Source of the DNA: Chloroflexota bacterium
Lineage (GTDB): Bacteria > Chloroflexota > Chloroflexia > Thermomicrobiales > UBA6265
Assembly (NCBI GenBank): GCA_023389575.1
Contig: JAEWEG010000007.1
Location: forward strand, 5,858 to 69,857
Direction of reading: 5' to 3'
Length of the DNA: 64,000 bases
Shown here: in pieces, positions 1-7,305 of the stretch
Layout: each line of letters opens with the position of its first letter
Numbering within the stretch: position 1 is the stretch's first letter
Position numbers and translations under genes: made by a program
Notes under the pieces: generated by a model
What the model saw: only the letters and a program-made list of their open reading frames with translations
What the model was told of the DNA's origin: nothing
Database searches by the model: none

Positions 1-1244
1 GGGTGAAGGAGATCGCGACGACGTTCGCCCATGGCGGGACGTACGACATGGGCGAGCGGTTCGGGACGATCGGCATCGTGTTTCAGGCGGATGATGGCGA
101 TCCACTGCCGGTGGAAATCACCACCTACCGCAGCGAGCAGTACGAACCGGGCAGCCGGCATCCCGAGGTGCGGTTCGGGGATTCGATCGAGGACGACCTG
201 GCGCGGCGGGACGTGACGGTGAACGCGATCGCCGTGGATGTCCGGTCTGGCGACCTGGTGGACCCGTTTCTCGGCCAGGCGGATATCGATGGCGGGTTGC
301 TGCGAGCGGTTGGCGATCCGGACGAGCGTTTCCGCGAGGACCCGCTCCGGTTGCTGCGCGTGGCGCGGTTCGTGTCGCAACTCGGGTTCGCGATCGAGGC
401 CGGGACGAAGGCGGCGATGATCCGGCAGGCGGAGACGATCGGCACGGTGAGCGCCGAGCGGATCATGTCCGAACTGACCCGCCTGCTGACCGGCGAGTAC
501 GCCGATAGTGGCCTGGATGCGCTGCTGGAGACGGGGCTGTTCGGGCTGGTGATGCCGGAATTGCAGCCATTGGAAAGCACGGCCTGGGATCAGCCGGGCG
601 GGTACCGCGAAAAGGACCTGTGGGACCACACCAAGCGGGTGGTGGTCCAGGCTCCGGCGCGGCCGGCGGTTCGGTGGGGGGCGTTGCTCCACGACGCGGC
701 GAAACCGCTGACGCGGACGGTGGATAACCGGGGCGAGGTGCATTTCTTTGGCCACGAACGCGTGGGCGCGGGCCTGGCGAAGAAGCTGCTCGCCCGGTTG
801 AAGGCGGACAAAGCGACGACCCAGGCGGTGACGCGGATGGTTGAGTTGCATGCTCGCCCGGCGTCGTACGACGCCCAGACCTGGACCGATAGCGCGGTGC
901 GGCGGCTGGCGTTGGAGGCGGAAGGGGTGTTCCCGGACCTTCTGGACCTGGCCGCCGCCGATGTAACCTCGGCCAAGGCGTGGAAGCAGCGGGCCGCCGC
1001 CGCGCGGGTGCAGGGGTTGCGCGATCACGTGGCCCGGCTGGAGGAAGAACAGGCACTTACGGAACTCCAGAGCCCGCTGGACGGCAACGAGTTGATGGCA
1101 ATGTTCCAGCGGCCGCCAGGGAAGTGGATCGCGGACGTCAAGAACCACCTGCGGGACTTGGTGATCGAGGGAGACCTGGCGCCGGATGACCGGGAGACAG
1201 CCGCGAACATCGCGCGAGAGATGGTGGCGGCGCTGGACGGCTGA
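1..1244 (+). CDS. CCA tRNA nucleotidyltransferase / poly(A) polymerase family protein with HD domain, 5'-truncated
   Basis: The reading frame is open at the left window edge, so the N-terminus with the GG-x-VRD nucleotidyltransferase motif lies outside; 413 residues are visible. The first part still carries the end of the class II nucleotidyltransferase head (RRDVTVNAIA, then DPFLG and FREDPLRLLRVARF, the conserved neck motif). The middle carries a metal-dependent HD domain (LWDHTKR near residue 203, LLHDAAKP near 229). The family adds or repairs the 3' CCA of tRNA in the cytoplasm, and HD-containing members may also have phosphohydrolase activity. The family call is firm. Whether this is a full CCA-adding enzyme or an A-adding paralogue cannot be told without the N-terminus. 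Confidence 0.9.
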   Translation, partial: VKEIATTFAHGGTYDMGERFGTIGIVFQADDGDPLPVEITTYRSEQYEPGSRHPEVRFGDSIEDDLARRDVTVNAIAVDVRSGDLVDPFLGQADIDGGLLRAVGDPDERFREDPLRLLRVARFVSQLGFAIEAGTKAAMIRQAETIGTVSAERIMSELTRLLTGEYADSGLDALLETGLFGLVMPELQPLESTAWDQPGGYREKDLWDHTKRVVVQAPARPAVRWGALLHDAAKPLTRTVDNRGEVHFFGHERVGAGLAKKLLARLKADKATTQAVTRMVELHARPASYDAQTWTDSAVRRLALEAEGVFPDLLDLAAADVTSAKAWKQRAAAARVQGLRDHVARLEEEQALTELQSPLDGNELMAMFQRPPGKWIADVKNHLRDLVIEGDLAPDDRETAANIAREMVAALDG

Positions 1245-1309
1245 GCGCGGTTCACGACCAGTTCCGGCTGACTGATGGCCGCGATTGCGAACGAGATGGG
1301 AATCGGACG

Positions 1310-2086
1310 ATGAGCGAGGCTTCGGCGAAGGACAGGGTGCGAGCCCAGTACGGGTCGGTGGGTGATGCCTATGTGCGGAGCGTGGGACATGCCACCGCGG
1401 GCGATCTGGAGCGGATGGTGGAACTCTCCGAACCGTTGTCCAGTGAAAGGCTGCTGGATCTCGCGACCGGGGGCGGTCACGTCGCCCGCGTCTTCGCGCC
1501 ACATGTCGCCGAGGTGGTCGCGACGGACCTGACCCCGGAAATCCTGGAGCATGCCGCCGCCTATTTCATGGAGCAGGGGCTGTCCACGATCTCCACGGCG
1601 ATCGCCGACGCCGAGGCGATTCCGTTCGAGGATGGGTCGTTCGACATCGTGACGTGCAGGATCGCACCGCATCACTTCCCTGATCCGGGCCGGTTCGTGC
1701 GTGAGGTGGCGCGGGTGTTGCGTCCGGGTGGCAGGTTCGTGCTGATCGACAGCACCGTGCCAGAGGGCGACGCCGGTGGGTTCTACAACCGTTTCGAGCT
1801 ACTGCGGGACCCTTCCCACGTGCGTTCACTAACCCGGGGAGAGTGGGAATCCCTGATCGCTGGCGCGGGACTAGCGTTGACCCATGTCGAGACCTATACC
1901 AAGACGCACGACTTCGATGACTGGACGACGCGGTCGAGGATGAGCGCCGAGGATCGCGCCAGGCTGGAGCGAATGATGCTCGACGCGGATGAGGAAATCC
2001 GCGCGCTGTTCCAGGCCGAGGTGGTTGAGGGGCGGCTGGTTGGATTCACGGACGCGAAGTCGCTGTTCGTCGCCGTCAAGTCCTGA
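1310..2086 (+). CDS. class I SAM-dependent methyltransferase (UbiE/YcgJ-like)
   Basis: A 258-residue cytosolic protein with a Rossmann methyltransferase fold. Motif I is LLDLATGGGHVARVF near residues 46-60, the acidic end of beta-2 is VVATDLTPEIL, motif II is IPFEDGSFDIVTCR, and motif III is EVARVLRPGGRFVLID near residues 140-155. This arrangement is typical of UbiE/COQ5-like small-molecule methyltransferases. The substrate is not predictable. The ATG has only a weak purine-rich stretch upstream. It stands alone between the tRNA nucleotidyltransferase and the MNT gene, all on the plus strand. Confidence 0.88.
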   Translation: MSEASAKDRVRAQYGSVGDAYVRSVGHATAGDLERMVELSEPLSSERLLDLATGGGHVARVFAPHVAEVVATDLTPEILEHAAAYFMEQGLSTISTAIADAEAIPFEDGSFDIVTCRIAPHHFPDPGRFVREVARVLRPGGRFVLIDSTVPEGDAGGFYNRFELLRDPSHVRSLTRGEWESLIAGAGLALTHVETYTKTHDFDDWTTRSRMSAEDRARLERMMLDADEEIRALFQAEVVEGRLVGFTDAKSLFVAVKS

Positions 2087-2150
2087 GCCGATCCGTGCGA
2101 CGGTCCCTATACTGGAGGACATCGCTTCGTGCTTCGGAGGCAGGAACGTC

Positions 2151-2477
2151 ATGATTCCGCTGATTACCGACAATCTGGACAAGATCGCCGCGCTCTGCCG
2201 GGAGTACCGGATTCAGTCACTGGCCGTGTTCGGCTCGGCCGTGACCGCCACTGATAATGAGGACGCCAACGACATCGACCTGATCTGTGATCTGGGAGAG
2301 TACGATCGTGGTGTCGCGCGTCGTTTTATTGGATTCGCGGAGGCTCTGGAAGGACTGTTCGGCAAGGATGTGGATCTCATGACCGAGGAGCAGATCCAGA
2401 ATCCGTATTTCCGTTATTCGGTCAATCAGTCCAGGACGACCATTTATGAAGCTCGAGACCGCCACGCGGCTGCATGA
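2151..2477 (+). CDS. MNT-type nucleotidyltransferase (MntA-like antitoxin of an MNT/HEPN module)
   Basis: A 108-residue minimal nucleotidyltransferase. The core motif FGSAVTATDNEDANDIDLI (about residues 25-45) has the GS dipeptide followed by a D-x-D pair, as in family members that AMPylate a partner HEPN toxin. I chose the ATG at 2151 over an upstream frame start because GGAGG at 2136-2140 sits at a good distance and the fold begins right after it. The C-terminus overlaps the start of the next frame by 32 bases, as is usual in MNT/HEPN operons. The partner here is only a fragment, so this is probably an orphan antitoxin. Confidence 0.82.
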   Translation: MIPLITDNLDKIAALCREYRIQSLAVFGSAVTATDNEDANDIDLICDLGEYDRGVARRFIGFAEALEGLFGKDVDLMTEEQIQNPYFRYSVNQSRTTIYEARDRHAAA

Positions 2478-2634
2478 CGCGGCTCAGGCGTGCCAGGAAA
2501 TCCAGGCCTGGACGGCGGGTCTCACGGAAGAAGCGTTCCTTACCGCCGACGCCCACGATGGATGCCAGGCTACACGTACGTTTCGTCGATGTAACACCAG
2601 CGCCAGTCCTCTCCGGGCTGGGCGGACTGCATGA
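2446..2634 (+). pseudogene. truncated HEPN (HepT/DUF86-like) toxin remnant
   Basis: This short frame starts inside the end of the MNT gene. For about 40 residues it looks like the first helix of a DUF86 HEPN protein (TRLHDAAQACQEIQAW, then TAGLTEEAFL). A full HepT is about 110-140 residues and carries an R-x4-6-H RNase motif near its end. Here the similarity stops near base 2565, exactly where the oppositely oriented UBP zinc-finger gene ends, and the rest of the frame is unrelated. The catalytic part is therefore missing. The match is judged by eye from the family pattern. Confidence 0.6.
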
Positions 2635-2821
2635 TGGGATGGCCGGTTTCGTGGAAGTGCTTCGTGGCGTGGGTGTTGACCGATGAGTCGCAACAGCCGA
2701 CGTGCCCGCAGATGAGGCATTTGCGAAGATGGACCCAGCGGTCGCCCATCTGGAGGCACTTTTCGCAGCCTTCCGACTGGGCATCGACGTTGGTGATCTG
2801 GTCGAGGTGGGTGCAGGCCAT
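2570..2821 (-). CDS. UBP-type zinc finger domain protein
   Basis: An 83-residue protein made almost wholly of a ZnF-UBP domain: Cys and His pairs in CTHLDQ, GCEKC, CLICGHVGCC, HATKHFHETGHP and WCY fit the conserved zinc ligands. Bacterial single-domain UBP proteins are widespread; their partner is not established. The start codon follows AAGGAGA at ideal spacing. The stop codon lies at the breakpoint of the HEPN fragment on the other strand, which suggests that this gene or its neighbourhood arrived by the event that removed the toxin. Confidence 0.85.
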   Translation of the reverse strand: MACTHLDQITNVDAQSEGCEKCLQMGDRWVHLRKCLICGHVGCCDSSVNTHATKHFHETGHPIMQSAQPGEDWRWCYIDETYV

Positions 2822-2932
2822 GCATGTCTCCTTCGCGTTTGAGCTTTCTCGTTCGGTCCATGATGCCAGACTACAACCGACATCGGCTTTTGTGACGACG
2901 ATGGTGGCATCGTGCTGGAAGGATGTGACGCG

Positions 2933-3472
2933 GTGAGCGGTGAGAACGAGGGATCGACCTTCCAGCGGCGGCAGGCGGCGTTGAAGGAGGGCTATCGCGC
3001 CGATCCCGGCTCGGCGGCGCAGGTGAGCGTGGCGCGGAGCGTGACGGAGCCTGGGCCAGATCCGTCGCGGATCAAGGTCGCGATCGATGGGCCGAGCGGC
3101 GCGGTGATCGAGATGGGCGCGCATTCGTCGGTGGGCGGATCGCCCGACCTGCCGTGCTCTGGCGATATCCTGATGGCGTCGCTGGCCGGGTGCTACGAGC
3201 TGACGCTTCGATTGGTGGCCTCGGCCATGGGGATCACGATCCACAAGCTCGACCTCGAGGTAATTGGGGAGTGGGACGCGCGAGGCACCCTCGCGGTCGA
3301 CCGCGAGGCGCCAATCGGGTACACGTCGATCCGGATCGTGGTGGACGTTGAATGCGACGCCCAGCCGGACCAGGTGGAGCGGCTGCTGAAATCGGCGAAA
3401 CGGTATTGCGTGGTGGGGACGACGCTGGAGCAGCCGCCGGTGGTAACGGTCGAGGCCACCGTGAATTCCTGA
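2933..3472 (+). CDS. OsmC family protein
   Basis: A 179-residue OsmC/Ohr-type protein; the family reduces organic hydroperoxides with a pair of cysteines. One conserved Cys is in the helix motif SGDILMASLAGCYELT and the second is in SAKRYCVVGTTLEQ, at the usual spacing for OsmC-like (YhfA-type) proteins. I chose GTG at 2933 because GGAAGGAT lies 10 bases upstream; an in-frame GTG at 2912 would add seven residues. It is convergent with the ABC exporter pair, from which a 14-bp inverted repeat separates it. Confidence 0.85.
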   Translation: MSGENEGSTFQRRQAALKEGYRADPGSAAQVSVARSVTEPGPDPSRIKVAIDGPSGAVIEMGAHSSVGGSPDLPCSGDILMASLAGCYELTLRLVASAMGITIHKLDLEVIGEWDARGTLAVDREAPIGYTSIRIVVDVECDAQPDQVERLLKSAKRYCVVGTTLEQPPVVTVEATVNS

Positions 3473-3499
3473 CAACGTGGACATGGCTGGAAGCTGGGA

Positions 3500-3547
3500 G
3501 AAACCGGCGAGGACTCAGGAGGCGGAAGCCTCTTCCTCGCCGGTTTC
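3500..3547. terminator. 14-bp perfect inverted repeat between convergent genes
   Basis: GAAACCGGCGAGGA at 3500-3513 pairs exactly with its complement at 3534-3547. The 20-base loop contains the stop codon of the ABC exporter gene on the minus strand. It sits between the ends of the OsmC gene and the exporter gene, so it probably stops transcription from at least one side. There is no clear U-tract. Confidence 0.55.
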
Positions 3548-5305
3548 GTCGTACTTGCCGTGCCAGAGATCGCGTAACTGGGGCGAGGTTTCGAGCAGAT
3601 CCTGGAGCGTTCCGATGGCGACGATGCGCCCCGCCTCCATCACGATGATCTGGTCGGCCCGTTGCAGGGCCGGGCGGCGATGGGAAACCACCAGGGAAGT
3701 CACTCCCTCGCGCTCGAAGAGGCGGTCCCACAGCTGGCGCTCGGTGTCGACATCGAGCGCGCTGGAGACATCATCGACCACGTAGAGTTCGGCCGGTCGA
3801 ACGAACATCCGGGCGGTGGCGCTTCGCTGGACCTGGCCGCCGGAGAGCTTCACGCCCCGGCTGCCGATGGTGGTGTCGAGGCCATGGTCGAGCGTGGCGA
3901 TGTCGGTCTCCATGACGGCGGCATGGAGTGCCGCGTCGATGTCCACGGCGTCTTCGGACAGGCCGAGCAGTATGTTGTCGCGCAGGGTTTCGCCAAACAG
4001 GCGAGGGTTCTGCGGGGTGTAGGCCGCCACCGGCGGGACGAAGAAGGTGTCGGGCCTGGCGATGGTCTGGCCGTTCCAGACGATGTCGCCGCCATCCTTC
4101 GGAAGCAAGCCGAGGAGGTTTCGGACGAGGGTGGTCTTGCCGGAGCCGATGCGGCCGGTGACGACGGTCATGGAGCCGCGGGGAATGGTGAACGATATGT
4201 CCTGGATGCCCCGGCCGGTTTCCGGAAAGTGGTAGTGGAGGTCTCGAATCTCGAGCGACACGAGCGACCGGTCGTCGATCGACGGCAGGGGCGGAACCTC
4301 CGGCAACGGGCCTTGCAGGTAGATGGGGCCGTGTTTGACCAGGTCGCTGGCGGGGGCGTCCGGCATCAAGGCGAGCAGGCGGTCGATGGAAATGCCGATC
4401 TGCCGCCACTGGGTCATGTACATGCCGATGAATCCGGCCGCGACCGAGAGGCCCGCGAGGTAGGAAACGAACAACGAGAAGTCGCCGACGGTGAACTCGC
4501 CGTCGCGGATCTTGCTGGCCGCCAGCAGCAGGATCACGCCGATGCCGATGTTGGCGATGTTGGTCGCCGCCGAGTGCAGGAACTCGTTGAAGACGCGGTC
4601 ATTCAGCGTGGCGGCGCGGCGACGGTTGTTGATGTCGCGGAAGTATTCCACCAAGTTGGCCTGTGAACCCGAGGCCTTGACGGCCTGGACCGCGCCGAAC
4701 ATTTCGCCGAGCAGGCCGGTGACGTTGCCGATGGCTTCCTGGTTGGCGAGCCGGAAGCGGGCGATGCGCTTTCCGGCCTGGGAGACGAGGGCGACGATCA
4801 GCAGCAGGGGCACGAAGACGCCCAGGGTCAGCAACGGGTCGATTTGCCACAGGATGACGATCGCGAGGATGGTCATCAGTGCCTGGCCGATGGGGTCGAA
4901 GGTCCAGCACAGGAACATGGTGACGGCCTGGACATCGTCGCGGAACCGGCTGACCGCCTCCCCGGCGGAAACCGGGACGGCACGCGCTCCCGGGTGACGC
5001 AGGATGTGCTGGAGCATGTTGCGGCGAAGCAGCGCGCCGACCACCACCATCAGCATCGGCTCGGCCCAGGTGGCGATCAGCATGGTGATTGAGCGGGTGA
5101 CGCCGACCGCGACCAGCAGGGCGAGGAAGGTCCAGCTATTGGAACCGGCGCTGGCGTTATCCGAGAGATTGTCGAAGAAGCGCTGAATGATGAGGCCAGG
5201 CACGAGCGGCAGGAGGTACATGGTGACCAGCACCCCGAGCCCGGTGGCGAGAAACATGGCTGGCCGGAAGGTGGCGAGCGAGCGGACGAGATAAGCGGGG
5301 CTCAT
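3515..5305 (-). CDS. ABC exporter half-transporter (degenerate-site subunit)
   Basis: A 596-residue fused permease-ATPase. The N-terminal part (about 1-310) has six membrane segments of the ABC_membrane type; the C-terminal ATPase has Walker A GRIGSGKTT, signature LSGGQVQRS, Walker B followed by VVDDVSSALD, and the H-loop VVSHRR. Asp replaces the catalytic Glu after Walker B. Its start overlaps the upstream half-transporter by four bases (ATGA), so the two are translationally coupled and almost surely form a heterodimer. Export substrate (lipid, peptide or drug) is unknown. The C-terminus is acidic and low in complexity. Confidence 0.9.
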   Translation of the reverse strand: MSPAYLVRSLATFRPAMFLATGLGVLVTMYLLPLVPGLIIQRFFDNLSDNASAGSNSWTFLALLVAVGVTRSITMLIATWAEPMLMVVVGALLRRNMLQHILRHPGARAVPVSAGEAVSRFRDDVQAVTMFLCWTFDPIGQALMTILAIVILWQIDPLLTLGVFVPLLLIVALVSQAGKRIARFRLANQEAIGNVTGLLGEMFGAVQAVKASGSQANLVEYFRDINNRRRAATLNDRVFNEFLHSAATNIANIGIGVILLLAASKIRDGEFTVGDFSLFVSYLAGLSVAAGFIGMYMTQWRQIGISIDRLLALMPDAPASDLVKHGPIYLQGPLPEVPPLPSIDDRSLVSLEIRDLHYHFPETGRGIQDISFTIPRGSMTVVTGRIGSGKTTLVRNLLGLLPKDGGDIVWNGQTIARPDTFFVPPVAAYTPQNPRLFGETLRDNILLGLSEDAVDIDAALHAAVMETDIATLDHGLDTTIGSRGVKLSGGQVQRSATARMFVRPAELYVVDDVSSALDVDTERQLWDRLFEREGVTSLVVSHRRPALQRADQIIVMEAGRIVAIGTLQDLLETSPQLRDLWHGKYDETGEEEASAS

Positions 5306-7074
5306 GGGGTCACCTCCGCGGTGGGCACAAGATCGTGGCCGGCGCGCAGCAGGGCCGCGAACCGGGAGGCCGGATTGGCGGCGAGCGCCACCCGGTCGCC
5401 GTGTTCAGCCACGCGGCCACCGGCCATGACCAGCACTTCATCTGCCCGCTCGATGGTCGCCAGGCGGTGAGCGATGATGATGGCCGTGCGACCGGCGAGC
5501 AGGGTGTCGATAGCCTGTTCGAGCCGGGCTTCGGTGACCGGATCGAGCCGGGAGGATGCCTCGTCCAGGATGACGACATCGGGATCGCGCAGGAACACGC
5601 GGGCCATGGCGAGGATTTGGGCCTCCCCGGCCGAGATGCCGCCTCCACCGGAGGAGAGCATGGTGTCGAGGCCGTCTTCCAGGCTGTCGTACCACGCCCC
5701 GAGGCCGATCTGGCGGAGCGCGGCGACGATCCGTTCGTCGGAAATCGTGTCGTCGAACAGGGTGAGGTTCTGCCGCACGGTGGCCCGGAACAATTGGACT
5801 TCCTGGGTAACGAGGGCGACACGTTTCCGCAGGGTTTCGAGCGGTACCTCGCGAAGGTCGACGCCTCCCAGCCGAATCGCCCCTTCGGTGGGATCGACGA
5901 AGCGCACGAGCAGCTTGGTGATGGTGGACTTGCCGCTGCCGGTGCGGCCAACCACGCCCAGCACCTGGCCGGGATCGAGGTGAACGGCGATGTCGCGGAG
6001 CGTCGGTTCGCCGTCGCCATCGCTGTAGGCGAAGGTGAGGTTGTCGAGATCGACCGCCAGCGATCCAGCGGGCAGCGGGGTGGTGCCGGTATCGAGAATG
6101 GTGGGGCGCTCGCGCTGAAGAGCGCGGATGCGCTGGATGGCGGCGGCCGCCTGCTGGAAATCGCGCAGCTGGCGGGCAATTTCTTCCAGCGGGTGGGTGA
6201 TGAGCTGGGTGTACTGGAAGATGACGAAGACCGTGCCGACCGTAATCGCGCCGTCCTTGAAGCGGACCGCGCCGATGGCCAGGGCGGCGACCATGCCGAG
6301 CACGCCAAGCAACTGGGACGAGGCGTTGAGGACGGCGCTCAGGCGGTAGGACCGATCGGAGGTGGTGTAGACGGCCCGATGCTGCTCGTCGTTACGGCGC
6401 ATGATGTAGGCGTTCGCGCCGGCCGAGCGGATGTCCTCGGTACCGCTGATCCGCTCTTCCAGGAACCCCATGAGATCGGCATATGCCTGGCGGGATCGGA
6501 CGAAGCGCGCGGCGACGAATCGCCCGAAGCCGAGCATGACGGCGACGAGGGTGATGCCGAACAGGGCGACGACGAGGCCGATTTGCCAGTCGATCCGGAA
6601 CAGGAGCACCACCACGCCGACGGCCAGGAGGGCGTTGCCGAGGACGTTGAGGATGAACTTCGAGAAGAAGTTGCCGAGCAGGAAGATGTCGCCATCGACC
6701 CGTTCGATCAACGTGCCCGGCGAATGGCGGTTGTGGAACTCCATGTCCAGATCGAGCACATGCTGGGCGAGGTCGGCGCGCATCTCGTTGGTGGCGGTCC
6801 AGCCGACGTACTCCGAGGTCCAGGTTTCGCCGAGGCGGATGACCTGGATGAGGATGGCGAATCCAATGTAGACGCCGGCGATGATGAGCAGGGTGCGGAG
6901 CGGTTCGCCTTCGAGCGCGTCGTCGATGAATCGGCGGAGGATGAGGGGAGACGCCAGCTGGAGGCCAATGCTGGTGAGCACCAGGGCCGCCAGGATCAGG
7001 ACCTTGCCGCGCTGCGGTTTCAGATAGCTGGCGAGCAGACGCCAATAGTCGCGTGGGGATGTACGCGTTTCCAT
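5302..7074 (-). CDS. ABC exporter half-transporter (consensus-site subunit)
   Basis: A 590-residue permease-ATPase and first gene of the two-gene exporter operon. Six membrane segments lie in the first 310 residues. The ATPase has Walker A GRTGSGKST, a non-standard signature GGISAGEAQ, Walker B with a proper catalytic Glu (VVILDEASSRLD), and H-loop IIAHRL. Combined with the partner, one composite ATP site is fully normal (this Walker A/B plus the partner's LSGGQ) and the other is degenerate. That is the known pattern of heterodimeric exporters such as TM287/288 or BmrCD. The start is ATG with AGGAAG upstream. Confidence 0.92.
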   Translation of the reverse strand: METRTSPRDYWRLLASYLKPQRGKVLILAALVLTSIGLQLASPLILRRFIDDALEGEPLRTLLIIAGVYIGFAILIQVIRLGETWTSEYVGWTATNEMRADLAQHVLDLDMEFHNRHSPGTLIERVDGDIFLLGNFFSKFILNVLGNALLAVGVVVLLFRIDWQIGLVVALFGITLVAVMLGFGRFVAARFVRSRQAYADLMGFLEERISGTEDIRSAGANAYIMRRNDEQHRAVYTTSDRSYRLSAVLNASSQLLGVLGMVAALAIGAVRFKDGAITVGTVFVIFQYTQLITHPLEEIARQLRDFQQAAAAIQRIRALQRERPTILDTGTTPLPAGSLAVDLDNLTFAYSDGDGEPTLRDIAVHLDPGQVLGVVGRTGSGKSTITKLLVRFVDPTEGAIRLGGVDLREVPLETLRKRVALVTQEVQLFRATVRQNLTLFDDTISDERIVAALRQIGLGAWYDSLEDGLDTMLSSGGGGISAGEAQILAMARVFLRDPDVVILDEASSRLDPVTEARLEQAIDTLLAGRTAIIIAHRLATIERADEVLVMAGGRVAEHGDRVALAANPASRFAALLRAGHDLVPTAEVTP

Positions 7075-7305
7075 TCAGCTTCCTGATGATGAGTGGAGTA
7101 CTGGCGGATGGACAGGACGCGAAGGATACCACGGAGGCGCGATCGCGATGTTCGAGACAGACGAGGCCGATCATACGCTGAAAGTTCGACGAATGTGTGT
7201 CGTGGCGCTGGGGGCGACCGGGGAGTTGGCGTGAGACCCACTTCCGGCCTGAAAAGAATCGATTGGTCAGCCAACCATGTCGCCCGTGGTGGTGGCGAAG
7301 AAGTG

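Noticed and set aside
5335..7086. 583-residue plus-strand frame antisense to the ABC exporter
   Set aside because: Glu/Asp/Gly-rich antisense shadow without motifs; the minus-strand frame has all ABC motifs.
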